A stretch of DNA of 17,402 bases from BB31 sp964582525 (GTDB lineage Bacteria; Pseudomonadota; Gammaproteobacteria; Beggiatoales; Beggiatoaceae), in NCBI GenBank assembly GCA_964582525.1, contig CAZOSP010000084.1, positions 1 through 17,402 on the forward strand, given 5' to 3'. A model generated the notes under the pieces. The model was not told the origin of the DNA. It did no database searches and saw only the letters and a program-made list of their open reading frames with translations. Both the position numbers and the translations under genes were made by a program. This document shows, piece by piece, positions 1 through 6,757 of this stretch. Position 1 is the first letter of the stretch. Every line of letters begins with the position of its first letter.

Positions 1-190
1 ACTCGCGCATTTCCTGCTCTGAGCGTTGTGCTGATAAGTGCATCTCATCCTTAAAATCCTGCATTTCAGCCTTAAACTCGCGCATTTCTGTCTTAAACTC
101 GCGCAACTCACGGGAAGTCCGTGCGGTTTCCTGTAATAATTGCACCATCAAATCTTCTAAACGATCGACTCTTTCTATAACGGCTACCAT
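1..190 (-). CDS. Coiled-coil protein, N-terminal part (runs off window)
   Basis: The frame reads from ATG at 188-190 down to the window edge without a stop, giving 63 residues of a longer protein. The start has a good Shine-Dalgarno (AGGAGA, complement of 197-202) six bases upstream. The protein opens MVAVIERVDRLEDLMVQLLQ and continues as a charged helix with heptad units EFKTEMR, EFKAEMQ, DFKDEMH, so a coiled coil is expected. The heptads are encoded by a 21-bp tandem repeat at 40-102. Such leaders often precede restriction-endonuclease-like (PD-(D/E)XK) domains of the DUF3782 kind in filamentous bacteria, but the C-terminal part is outside the window, so the function cannot be assigned. No signal peptide or membrane segment is visible. 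Confidence 0.7.
   Translation of the reverse strand, partial: MVAVIERVDRLEDLMVQLLQETARTSRELREFKTEMREFKAEMQDFKDEMHLSAQRSEQEMRE
40..102. repeat. 21-bp tandem repeat, three units, inside the coiled-coil gene
   Basis: Units at 40-60, 61-81 and 82-102 share the pattern GCATyTc..ccTTAAAvTC. Each unit encodes one heptad of the coiled coil. The first bases of the window (1-13) look like the edge of a further unit. Copy number could vary and change coil length. Confidence 0.7.
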
Positions 191-253
191 TTTAAGTCTC
201 CTGATTTAATCATTCACGTTGCGCGGTTAGTGCTTTTTGCTGCAAAATATCAC

Positions 254-319
254 TTAAGGATGAGCATTCAATACTACCCGAAGCTCAAACCTTCTAGGTT
301 TTGAAAACCTAGAAGGTTT
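254..319 (+). repeat. Composite repeat copy A: conserved flank plus 33-bp palindrome
   Basis: The flank at 254-290 (TTAAGGATGAGCATTCAATA and on to CTCAAACC) matches, with about five substitutions and one indel, the flanks of the copies at 2419-2486 (opposite strand) and 12744-12785. It leads into a perfect palindrome at 287-319 with 16-base arms around a single G (AAACCTTCTAGGTTTT, then its complement). It lies just past the stop of the lysozyme gene at 348, so the hairpin could end that transcript. No gene is visible in 191-347. Confidence 0.75.
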
Positions 320-347
320 ACGTCCGCGTAACGTGAGATAGCTAAGT

Positions 348-1034
348 TTACCAGCCATGGAGTTGAAACCAGCCAGCACGATTTAATACATCGGCGGCAT
401 AATCGCGTCCAGTGGTTTTGCAATCTACATCTTGCCCGCTGGAAATGCAGCTATAGGTCGCTGTCGCGCCGGCGTTGTAAGCAGCGAGAATGGCTTTTTC
501 CATGAGTTCAGCAGGTACGTTGCGCTGCTTGAAAAAAACTCGATTGCTATTGAGTACAGTGCAAGCGTATAAAATATTTGCCCGTGCATTTTGCCAATTT
601 CCGGTGCGCGCAAATTCATGCCAGTCATAATCAATCTGCATTAAACCGCGCCCATAGCCGCCGCCGTCATTGGGCTCAAGACCGGTGCGCACACCACGCG
701 GCGGGCGTTTTGCGTAATCCCCGCGCCCGCCGGGGCCGGGCGGCTTGAGTGCCAAACCCCAGTGCGATTCGCGTGAGCCGATGCCACAAATCACCACGGC
801 GGGTAATTGGGTTTTTTGCGCGGCTTCTTGAATAAGACTGCGGTACTTATTGGCTTCTTGTAGTTGGCGCAGCATGGTCGAATCATTTTTATTCAAATGC
901 GTGGAATAATGTCCGGCACTAACAGAACCGCCGCCGCTATTGCCGCCGCTGACAATAATGCCGCCACCGCTGGCAGCATGTTCGTCAGTGCGTTTGCTAC
1001 CGAACCATGAAGAAACAAAGCTGAACAATCCCAT
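348..1034 (-). CDS. Goose-type lysozyme-like protein (GH23 / SLT fold)
   Basis: A 228-residue protein predicted to cleave the MurNAc-GlcNAc bond of peptidoglycan. The lysozyme core is seen as GIGSRESHWG (catalytic Glu89), GGGYGRGLMQID (126-135) and AAYNAG (184-189), the order found in G-type lysozymes. Asp123 and Asp135 are candidates for the two auxiliary acids of that family. The stretch between Glu89 and Asp123 is rich in Pro and Gly and longer than in goose lysozyme. The N-terminal 45 residues are Gly/Ser-rich, start MGLFSFVSSWFGSKR and do not form a classical signal peptide, so the export route is unclear; a phage-type or effector role cannot be excluded. The start is supported by AAGGAG nine bases upstream. 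It lies 34 bp behind the DUF2333 gene on the same strand and is probably co-transcribed with it. Confidence 0.82.
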   Translation of the reverse strand: MGLFSFVSSWFGSKRTDEHAASGGGIIVSGGNSGGGSVSAGHYSTHLNKNDSTMLRQLQEANKYRSLIQEAAQKTQLPAVVICGIGSRESHWGLALKPPGPGGRGDYAKRPPRGVRTGLEPNDGGGYGRGLMQIDYDWHEFARTGNWQNARANILYACTVLNSNRVFFKQRNVPAELMEKAILAAYNAGATATYSCISSGQDVDCKTTGRDYAADVLNRAGWFQLHGW

Positions 1035-1068
1035 AATAAATTTCTCCTTACCTGCGAGTAGGGGGGTA

Positions 1069-2175
1069 TTAGCCTCTTTCCAACAAGGCGTTCAGCTCAA
1101 TTAAGCCGGTGTTGGCACGCGAAATATACGCAGACATGACCAGCGAGTGATTAGCGAATAAGCCAAAATCAGAGCCATTCAAAATCAGCGGACTCCACAG
1201 CATACGTTGCGTGTATTCCAATTCTTGAATAATCTGACGCAAGCTGGTCAAGGCGCGTTTTTTCTCCAATACGCCTTCAAAATCAACTTCAACCGCACGC
1301 AATAAATTAATCAATGCCCAAGAGGTTCCCCGCGCTTCGTAGAACACATCGTCAATCTCCCACCAAGACGTTTTGGTCGAAATCATGCTGTCATTAGCAG
1401 TCGATTGCTCGCTGCCGAGTTCGCCTTCTAGGTCAACATTCACGCGGGTTTCGCCGACACTGGCGTTGAGGCGTTTAGACAAGCTCCCCAAACGACGCGC
1501 CACCAGTTTTAACCATTCGCGCAAATTATCTGCCCGCGAAAAGAACTGCGCATTGCTGTTTTTGTTATCGGCAATACTGGCTAAATAGCCTTCCAGATGT
1601 TCAATGCCTCGACGGTATTCGCTTTCTGCCGCCGGCACCATCCAAGAATTATTATTCACATTAAAACGCGGCTCTGCTTTGGCTAAATCGGGATTTTCTT
1701 CCGCCAGCGTTTGCGCACGGCTGATGTCGTTACGCAGTGCTTTGCTAAAATCACGCACCTGTTGCAATACGCCAAATTCCCAGTTGGGCATATTGTCCAT
1801 GAAAATACTGGGGGGCGTGACATCATTAGAAATATAACCACCTTGCTTATCCAATAGGGTGCTTGCAACCTTAATCAGCGTATAAGTGGTGACATAACCA
1901 TTCACCATGTTATGCCCTTTTTGTTCAGCGTAGGCTTTCGCTTCGGCTTCAACATCCATTAAATCAGGTTCAAAACTCCAATAAAAGCCGATAGCATAGA
2001 AGAATAAAAACAGGACTAAGGCGATAGTGCCGATTTTTTTGCTCTTGTTTTCAGTTTTTAATAAGCCCTGCCAGTTAAATGTTCGTTTTGCAGGGGGAGA
2101 CTCGCCGCCGCCGTCCATATCTGCTACGGGCGAAATCGGCTGATGCTCTTGTGGGGTGGGTTGTTCGCTCATCAT
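1069..2175 (-). CDS. DUF2333 family inner-membrane protein
   Basis: A 368-residue protein that fits the DUF2333 family of gammaproteobacteria, whose function is not established. Signatures include the segment around TLLDKQGGYISND (106-118) and DNMPNWEFGVLQQVRDFSKALR (127-148), followed by DLAKAEPRFN and a helical AQFFSRADNLREWL stretch. Residues 1-47 are hydrophilic and presumably cytoplasmic, one membrane helix spans about 48-67 (IGTIALVLFLFFYAIGFYWS), and the rest is probably periplasmic and alpha-helical. Two in-frame ATGs lie next to each other (2175 and 2172); AAGGAG precedes them by four and seven bases, so the second may be the true one. First gene of a unit with the lysozyme. It is divergent from murC, with a 320-bp repeat-rich spacer between them. 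Confidence 0.88.
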   Translation of the reverse strand: MMSEQPTPQEHQPISPVADMDGGGESPPAKRTFNWQGLLKTENKSKKIGTIALVLFLFFYAIGFYWSFEPDLMDVEAEAKAYAEQKGHNMVNGYVTTYTLIKVASTLLDKQGGYISNDVTPPSIFMDNMPNWEFGVLQQVRDFSKALRNDISRAQTLAEENPDLAKAEPRFNVNNNSWMVPAAESEYRRGIEHLEGYLASIADNKNSNAQFFSRADNLREWLKLVARRLGSLSKRLNASVGETRVNVDLEGELGSEQSTANDSMISTKTSWWEIDDVFYEARGTSWALINLLRAVEVDFEGVLEKKRALTSLRQIIQELEYTQRMLWSPLILNGSDFGLFANHSLVMSAYISRANTGLIELNALLERG

Positions 2176-2302
2176 GTTGCTCCTTTTGTTGATGTGATGT
2201 TGCTAAAATAAGGACTTGAAAAACAGTCGAAGGGTAAGTTATGGGGATTATTCTCGCATAGTTTGCTTAAATTTTGTTCATCCCCACCATAAAAAGCACC
2301 TC

Positions 2303-2401
2303 TGGGAGTGCAGGGAGTGGCTGACTGTAAAGCTCCTGCTTAGCCACTCCCAGCACAAGCGGCTTTCAGCCGCCGCGCTGATCAGGAGATTAGCACTCCC
2401 A
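2303..2401. repeat. 99-bp MITE-like element with nested inverted repeats
   Basis: The ends are a perfect 9-bp inverted repeat, TGGGAGTGC (2303-2311) and GCACTCCCA (2393-2401). Inside are GGGAGTGGCT (2313-2322) with AGCCACTCCC (2342-2351), a hairpin GCGGCT-TTC-AGCCGC (2359-2373), and CTCCTG (2333-2338) with CAGGAG (2383-2388). No target-site duplication was recognised. It could be a non-autonomous mobile element or a structured RNA segment. Confidence 0.5.
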
Positions 2402-2418
2402 AGCGCAGTATAAGCGGA

Positions 2419-2486
2419 AAACCTGACAGGTTTTTAAAAACCTGTCAGGTTTGAATTCCGGTGTATTATTAAATCCTCATTCCTAA
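2419..2486 (-). repeat. Composite repeat copy B: 34-bp perfect palindrome plus conserved flank
   Basis: 2419-2452 is a perfect palindrome with 17-base arms (AAACCTGACAGGTTTTT and its complement). Read on the minus strand, the flank at 2453-2486 matches copy C at 12745-12782, including a 21-base identical block that begins GGAATGAGGATTTAATAATA. The flank reaches to within 10 bases of the murC start codon. Confidence 0.75.
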
Positions 2487-2495
2487 GCACACATT

Positions 2496-3929
2496 ATGAA
2501 TAAAAACAAACACCGTTTTATTATCAACCGTCATGGACAAGTACGCCACCTGCATTTTATCGGCATTGGTGGCGTAGGCATGGGTGGCATCGCCGAAGTG
2601 ATGCACCATCTAGGCTACAACGTATCCGGCTCAGATATGCGTGAAGGGGCGATGACGCAGCGTTTACGCGACTTGGGCGTGACTATTTTTATTGGACACC
2701 AAGCCGCGCAAGTGAGCGGCTGCGATGTCGTCGTCGTTTCTAGCGCGGTATCTGCGGATAATCCTGAAGTGGTTGCCGCCCGCCAACAACGTATTCCGAT
2801 CTTGCGCCGCGCCGAAATGCTTGCCGAACTGATGCGCTTTCGTCAGGGCATTGCGGTGGCGGGAACGCACGGCAAAACCACTACCACCAGTTTATGTGCG
2901 AGCATCCTCGCTGAAGGCAAACTGGAACCGACTTTTGTGATCGGCGGTCGTCTCAACAGTGCCGGCACCAATGCTTGCTTGGGGGCGGGCGATTATCTGG
3001 TCGCTGAAGCCGATGAAAGCGACGCATCTTTTCTGCACCTGCATCCGGTGATGACCATTGTCACCAACATTGATGCCGATCATCTAGAAACTTACGAGGG
3101 GGATTTCAACAAATTACGCGAAGCTTTTATTACCTTTTTGTCTCAATTACCTTTTTACGGGCTTGCTGTGTTGTGCTATGACGATCCGGTAATTCGCGGC
3201 TTGTTGCCGGAACTCAGCAAACCGGTGTTGACGTATGGCTTAACCCCGGAAGCTGATGTTTATGCTTTCGATATATGTCAACAGGGTGCGCTCACCCACT
3301 TTAAGGTCAACACTGCCGGGCGCGCCGCGCCGCTGGACATCACCCTCAACATGCCCGGTCAGCACAATGTCAGCAACGCGCTTGCCGCTATCGCCATTGC
3401 GCAAGAGCTGGGCGTGCCTGATGTTGCCATTTGTCGCGCCTTGCAAAAATTTCAAGGCATCGGGCGGCGTTTCCAACTACGAGGCGAAGTACAAACAGCC
3501 AAAGGTAAGGTATTATTGATTGATGACTACGGACACCATCCCCGCGAAATGCAGGCGACCATCGCCGCCATCCAAAGCGGCTGGTCTGAACGCCGTCTGC
3601 TGGTCGTCTTTCAGCCGCACCGCTACACCCGCACACGCGATTTATTTGCTGATTTTGTCAGTGTGTTAAGCGGCTTAGAGCATTTGTTGCTGATGGATGT
3701 GTACCCGGCTGGTGAGCCGCCGATTGTCGGCGCGGACGGCACCAGTCTGCACCGCGCTATCTGTGCGCAACGCGCCAATCGCCACGGTACGGTGCATTTT
3801 ATTGAGCAAGCCGCAGCATTAATCGATATTCTGCGCGAAGAAATTGAAGACGGGGATATTGTGCTGACTTTAGGCGCGGGCAGCATCGGCGCATTAGCAG
3901 CAACACTGCCTCAAGCATTACAACAGTAA
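2496..3929 (+). CDS. murC: UDP-N-acetylmuramate--L-alanine ligase (MurC)
   Basis: Cytoplasmic ligase that uses ATP to add L-alanine to UDP-MurNAc, the first step of peptide stem synthesis. It has 477 residues, close to the family's usual 460-490. The N-terminal Rossmann domain shows HFIGIGGVGMGGIAEV (20-35) and SGSD, the ATP-binding loop is GTHGKTTT (123-130), and the central ADESDASFL and the C-terminal DDYGHHPREM and FQPHRYTRTRDLF are all present. HFIGIGGVGM and the complete DDYGHHP motif fit MurC better than the paralogue Mpl. No clear Shine-Dalgarno is visible before ATG 2496, and the leader is formed by copy B of the composite repeat. It lacks the usual division-cell-wall neighbours (murG, murB, ddlB): upstream is divergent DUF2333 and downstream an amidohydrolase. 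Confidence 0.96.
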   Translation: MNKNKHRFIINRHGQVRHLHFIGIGGVGMGGIAEVMHHLGYNVSGSDMREGAMTQRLRDLGVTIFIGHQAAQVSGCDVVVVSSAVSADNPEVVAARQQRIPILRRAEMLAELMRFRQGIAVAGTHGKTTTTSLCASILAEGKLEPTFVIGGRLNSAGTNACLGAGDYLVAEADESDASFLHLHPVMTIVTNIDADHLETYEGDFNKLREAFITFLSQLPFYGLAVLCYDDPVIRGLLPELSKPVLTYGLTPEADVYAFDICQQGALTHFKVNTAGRAAPLDITLNMPGQHNVSNALAAIAIAQELGVPDVAICRALQKFQGIGRRFQLRGEVQTAKGKVLLIDDYGHHPREMQATIAAIQSGWSERRLLVVFQPHRYTRTRDLFADFVSVLSGLEHLLLMDVYPAGEPPIVGADGTSLHRAICAQRANRHGTVHFIEQAAALIDILREEIEDGDIVLTLGAGSIGALAATLPQALQQ

Positions 3930-4044
3930 AATCAACAGACTTTGTAAAAATGCCCGAAAGTAGGCGGGCGTATCGCAGATTTTGCCACTCATTTAAGGGC
4001 AGTGACGCAGCGCATGACAACAAGCGTGCGATGCCGATGACAAA

Positions 4045-4050
4045 AAGGAG
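4045..4050 (+). promoter_or_regulatory. Ribosome binding site that sets the deacetylase start
   Basis: AAGGAG lies seven bases before ATG 4058. The same frame is open further upstream to 3950, but the extra 36 residues are not homologous in character and have no comparable site, so 4058 is preferred. Confidence 0.75.
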
Positions 4051-4057
4051 ACACCTC

Positions 4058-4990
4058 ATGCCCACTGCTTATATTACTCACCCAGCTTGCGCACTGCATG
4101 ATATGGGTTACGGGCATCCCGAATGTCCCCAACGCCTGAGCAGCATAGAAGATCGCCTCATGGCAGCAGGCTTGCTGGATTTTTTGCAATACCATGAAGC
4201 ACCAAAAGCTAAAACCAGTCAATTAAGGCGCGTGCATGATGCTGACTACATAAAAATAATAACCCAGTACCATCCGCGCCCCGGCGAAGAGCATCGCTAC
4301 CTAGACCCCGATACCCTGATTATGGAATACACACCCGAAGCCGCTTTGCGCGCTGCCGGCGCGGTGGTGCTGGCAACCGAACTGGTGGCTAACGGCAAAG
4401 TCAACAACGCATTTTGCAACGTGCGCCCGCCCGGACATCACGCGCTACGCAATCAAGCGATGGGCTTTTGCTTTTTTAATAACGTCGCCGTAGGCGCCGC
4501 TCATGCGTTGGCAAAGTTTGGCTTACAGCGTGTTGCTGTGTGTGATTTTGACGTGCATCATGGCAACGGCACAGAGGCTATTTTTGAGCAAGATTATCGC
4601 GTCATGCTGTGTTCTTCTTATGAACATCCTTTTTATCCGCATACGCCGGTCAATCGACATAGCCCGCATATTGTCAACGCTTTACTAGACCCCGGCACCC
4701 ATGGCGAGGGATTTCGCCAAGCTATCACCGAACACTGGCTGCCCGCTTTGCGCCGCTTCGCGCCACAAATGATTTTTATTTCCGCTGGTTTTGATGCGCA
4801 TATTGAGGACGATATGAGTCATGTGCATTTGCGCGAAGCCGATTATGTTTGGGTGACAGAAGAGCTGCTTAAAATCGCCGAGGTCAGTGCGCAAGGGCGT
4901 GTTGTTTCGGTGCTAGAAGGTGGCTATGCCTTATCCGCTTTAGGACGCAGCGTGACCGAGCATGTCAGAACGCTAATGGGCGTTCATTAA
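4058..4990 (+). CDS. Histone deacetylase family (class II/AcuC-like) amidohydrolase
   Basis: A zinc-dependent deacetylase of the histone deacetylase / acetylpolyamine amidohydrolase fold, 310 residues, cytoplasmic. The zinc ligands are Asp165 and His167 in CDFDVHHGNGT and Asp246 in SAGFDAH. The catalytic His pair is at 127-128 in RPPGHHA, and the transition-state Tyr290 lies in LEGGYALSAL. GFCFFNN (136-142) and the N-terminal HPECPQRL (20-27) are also typical. Bacterial members act on acetylated proteins, polyamines or acetoin-related substrates; the sequence alone does not say which. It follows murC by 128 bp, so it may be read from the murC transcript or its own promoter. Confidence 0.93.
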   Translation: MPTAYITHPACALHDMGYGHPECPQRLSSIEDRLMAAGLLDFLQYHEAPKAKTSQLRRVHDADYIKIITQYHPRPGEEHRYLDPDTLIMEYTPEAALRAAGAVVLATELVANGKVNNAFCNVRPPGHHALRNQAMGFCFFNNVAVGAAHALAKFGLQRVAVCDFDVHHGNGTEAIFEQDYRVMLCSSYEHPFYPHTPVNRHSPHIVNALLDPGTHGEGFRQAITEHWLPALRRFAPQMIFISAGFDAHIEDDMSHVHLREADYVWVTEELLKIAEVSAQGRVVSVLEGGYALSALGRSVTEHVRTLMGVH

Positions 4991-5132
4991 GCGGATTGCT
5001 ATTTCTAGGCAGCTATTTTAATCTTACGCGGGATTTATTGACTGTGTCCGCCGCTGACACCACACTCACAGAATGTTTTACAGATAGGTAACTGGTGAGT
5101 ATATTCGGTTCAATCGTTCATTTAAGCAAAAC

Positions 5133-5138
5133 AAGGAG
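5133..5138 (+). promoter_or_regulatory. Ribosome binding site that sets the N-acetylmuramidase start
   Basis: AAGGAG lies ten bases before ATG 5149. The frame can be extended upstream to a GTG at 5095, but that codon has no such site and the added 18 residues do not belong to the conserved domain. A further in-frame ATG at 5164 is a weaker alternative. Confidence 0.65.
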
Positions 5139-5148
5139 AAACCCGTAC

Positions 5149-5964
5149 ATGACATCTGAATTTATGGGTAAAGCAGCAACATTAAGCGAAGAAAACTTCC
5201 AAGAGGCAGCCGAAATGATCGGCTGTCATATCGCTGCTGTCAAAGCAGTGGTTGAAGTAGAAGCGGCTGGTAGCGGCTTTTTTAAGGACGGTCGCCCGAA
5301 AATTTTATTTGAATCGCGCTGGTTTCACAAACTGACTCAAGGAGAGTACGATGCCAGTCATCCCGACTTATCCACCTCGCGCTGGGTGCGTAACTACTAT
5401 GGCGGTGTACGTGAATACGAGCGTTTGAGCGCGGCTATCGAACTCAACCGCGAAGCCGCCTTAGAATCTGCCAGTTGGGGCATGTTTCAAATTCTCGGCA
5501 TTAACTACAAGGTGTCAGGATTTAGCCAGGTTGATGACTTTGTAAAAAGCATGGTTGATTCTGAAGGCGAACACTTAAAAGCCTTTGTCAATTTTGTCAA
5601 AGGCAATCGCTTAGATGACGAATTACGTGATTTACGCTGGGGAGATTTTGCGCGTGGTTACAATGGACCCGGCTATAAGCAAAACCGTTACGATGAAAAA
5701 CTGGCTGACGCATTTGCCAAACATGCCCGCGGCGTTGTGCCGCCCACCACCTTAGACATCCAGCTTGCTTTGCAACAACGGGGCTACAGCCTGACTGCCG
5801 ATGGTGTCACAGGACCTACGACCCGCCGCACAATTCGGGAATTTCAAGAAACGCAGGGCATAGTACCGGATGGAATAGCCGGACCCGCCACATTAGAAGC
5901 CCTGAGCCTAGTAGAAGTCGCAGACCCCATTGTGATGTGCGAGCATCTGCATAGCGAGTCTTAA
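5149..5964 (+). CDS. N-acetylmuramidase with C-terminal peptidoglycan-binding domain
   Basis: A 271-residue endolysin-like enzyme. Residues about 15-192 match the N-acetylmuramidase (DUF3380, PF11860) family: VKAVVEVEAAGSGF (31-44; Glu36 or Glu38 is the likely catalytic acid), GRPKILFESRWFHKLT (48-63), SASWGMFQILG (107-117) and the VDSEGEHLKAFVNFV helix (136-150). Residues about 200-255 form a PG_binding_1 module with DGVTGPTTRRTIREFQ and DGIAGPATLEAL. The architecture is common in phage lysins and in cell-wall hydrolases of large gammaproteobacteria. No signal peptide is visible, so export would need a holin or a secretion system. No holin, spanin or phage gene is nearby, so this may be a domesticated lysin or a secretion-system cargo. 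The gene stands alone, between the deacetylase and the pseudopilin. Confidence 0.9.
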   Translation: MTSEFMGKAATLSEENFQEAAEMIGCHIAAVKAVVEVEAAGSGFFKDGRPKILFESRWFHKLTQGEYDASHPDLSTSRWVRNYYGGVREYERLSAAIELNREAALESASWGMFQILGINYKVSGFSQVDDFVKSMVDSEGEHLKAFVNFVKGNRLDDELRDLRWGDFARGYNGPGYKQNRYDEKLADAFAKHARGVVPPTTLDIQLALQQRGYSLTADGVTGPTTRRTIREFQETQGIVPDGIAGPATLEALSLVEVADPIVMCEHLHSES

Positions 5965-5988
5965 GAAACGCCGCGTCTGCGGTTTTCC

Positions 5989-6020
5989 AATCCTCTAGGT
6001 CTTGAAAACCTAGCGGGTTT
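5989..6020. repeat. Degenerate CCTnnnAGGTTT palindrome
   Basis: AATCCTCTAGGTCTT, a single G, then AAAACCTAGCGGGTTT: an imperfect relative of the palindromes at 287-319 and 11226-11260. It sits between the muramidase stop and the pseudopilin start and could act as a weak terminator or mRNA hairpin. The conserved flank of the composite copies is absent. Confidence 0.6.
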
Positions 6021-6045
6021 CGCAAAAAAATCTATCGTGCATGAA

Positions 6046-6702
6046 ATGATAAAAAAACAACTGGGCTTTACTTTACTAGAACTGCTGATCGCCATGACCC
6101 TGGCGGCGATGGTCATGGCGTTGCTGGGCGGCGGTTTGAATCTGATTATCAAAGACTGGCAGCGCAGCACTGATCGACTTGAAGAAAAACTCGATAATAG
6201 TTTGATTTTATTACAAATTGAGCGGGCTTTTCAGGGCGCGTTTGGACATTTATACATGCACCCCAAAGATAAACGCCGTTATATTTTGTTTGAAGGCGAA
6301 AAGGATCAGGTGATTTGGGTTTCCACCGCTTCGCCGCAACGTGAAGCGGGGCTGTATGCTTGGCACATCGAACCCGGTAAAGATAAAAAGGGTATTCAGT
6401 TGCGCGTTGTACCGGCTTTTGCCGATGATCCATCCAATCGCTTAGAAAAAGCCGAACCGCTGTTATTATTTGACCATCATCAAGTGCGTTTTGAATATCT
6501 CGACATTGATCCCATGGGCAAAGATACCGAATTTGAAAAAAGCGAATGGCTAGAAACTTGGTCAGGAGAGGAACGTCAAAGCCTGCCTCATGCGGTGCGT
6601 ATGACTTTGCAAAAAGAAGATAATAAAGAAGACACTTTAGAAATAATTGGGCTTATTCTTGCTCCTGAACATTTTACCCTGAACCCCAAGCGCGTTGATT
6701 AA
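6046..6702 (+). CDS. GspJ-like minor pseudopilin (prepilin-type N-terminus)
   Basis: A 218-residue protein with a class III prepilin signal. The short basic leader MIKKQLG is followed by FTLLELLIAM, with Glu at +5 of the mature protein and a hydrophobic helix to about residue 35. The expected cleavage is after Gly7 by the prepilin peptidase. The C-terminal globular region (EERQSLPHAVRMTLQ near 181-195) resembles type II secretion minor pseudopilin GspJ, which works at the pilus tip with GspI and GspK. None of these partners is in the window, so it may be an orphan or part of a dispersed set. A GTG at 6037 in the same frame is an alternative start; neither start has a clear Shine-Dalgarno. The assignment as prepilin is firm; GspJ specifically is likely. 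Confidence 0.8.
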   Translation: MIKKQLGFTLLELLIAMTLAAMVMALLGGGLNLIIKDWQRSTDRLEEKLDNSLILLQIERAFQGAFGHLYMHPKDKRRYILFEGEKDQVIWVSTASPQREAGLYAWHIEPGKDKKGIQLRVVPAFADDPSNRLEKAEPLLLFDHHQVRFEYLDIDPMGKDTEFEKSEWLETWSGEERQSLPHAVRMTLQKEDNKEDTLEIIGLILAPEHFTLNPKRVD

Positions 6703-6745
6703 AGCAACCCCTCACGCACATTTAAGTCTTAGTTTTTTAACCGCA

Positions 6746-6751
6746 AAGGAG
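6746..6751 (+). promoter_or_regulatory. Ribosome binding site that sets the rhodanese start
   Basis: AAGGAG lies six bases before ATG 6758. The frame is open further upstream to an ATG at 6695 that overlaps the pseudopilin gene, but only the 6758 start gives a proper signal peptide. Confidence 0.7.
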
Positions 6752-6757
6752 ATTAAC

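Larger units (their letters stand above)
2176..2495. other. Repeat-rich spacer between DUF2333 gene and murC
   Basis: No convincing gene lies here. An open frame at 2216-2413 on the + strand is made largely of inverted-repeat sequence and has no ribosome binding site. The spacer contains the MITE-like element at 2303-2401 and the composite repeat at 2419-2486. Promoters for the two divergent genes must lie here, but no clear sigma70 box pair could be picked out. Confidence 0.7.

Noticed and set aside
2216..2413. Open frame of 65 codons on the + strand upstream of murC
   Set aside because: It is made largely of the MITE-like inverted repeats, has no ribosome binding site and resembles no protein family.
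2496..3929. Mpl (murein peptide ligase) instead of MurC
   Set aside because: The N-terminal GIGGVGMGGIAEV and C-terminal DDYGHHP signatures fit MurC.
3952..3969. GCCCG/CGGGC hairpin after murC as a terminator
   Set aside because: The stem is only five pairs and no T tract follows on the + strand.
348..5964. A prophage lysis region
   Set aside because: Two muramidases are present, but there are no holin, spanin, capsid, tail or integrase genes, and the genes between them are housekeeping.
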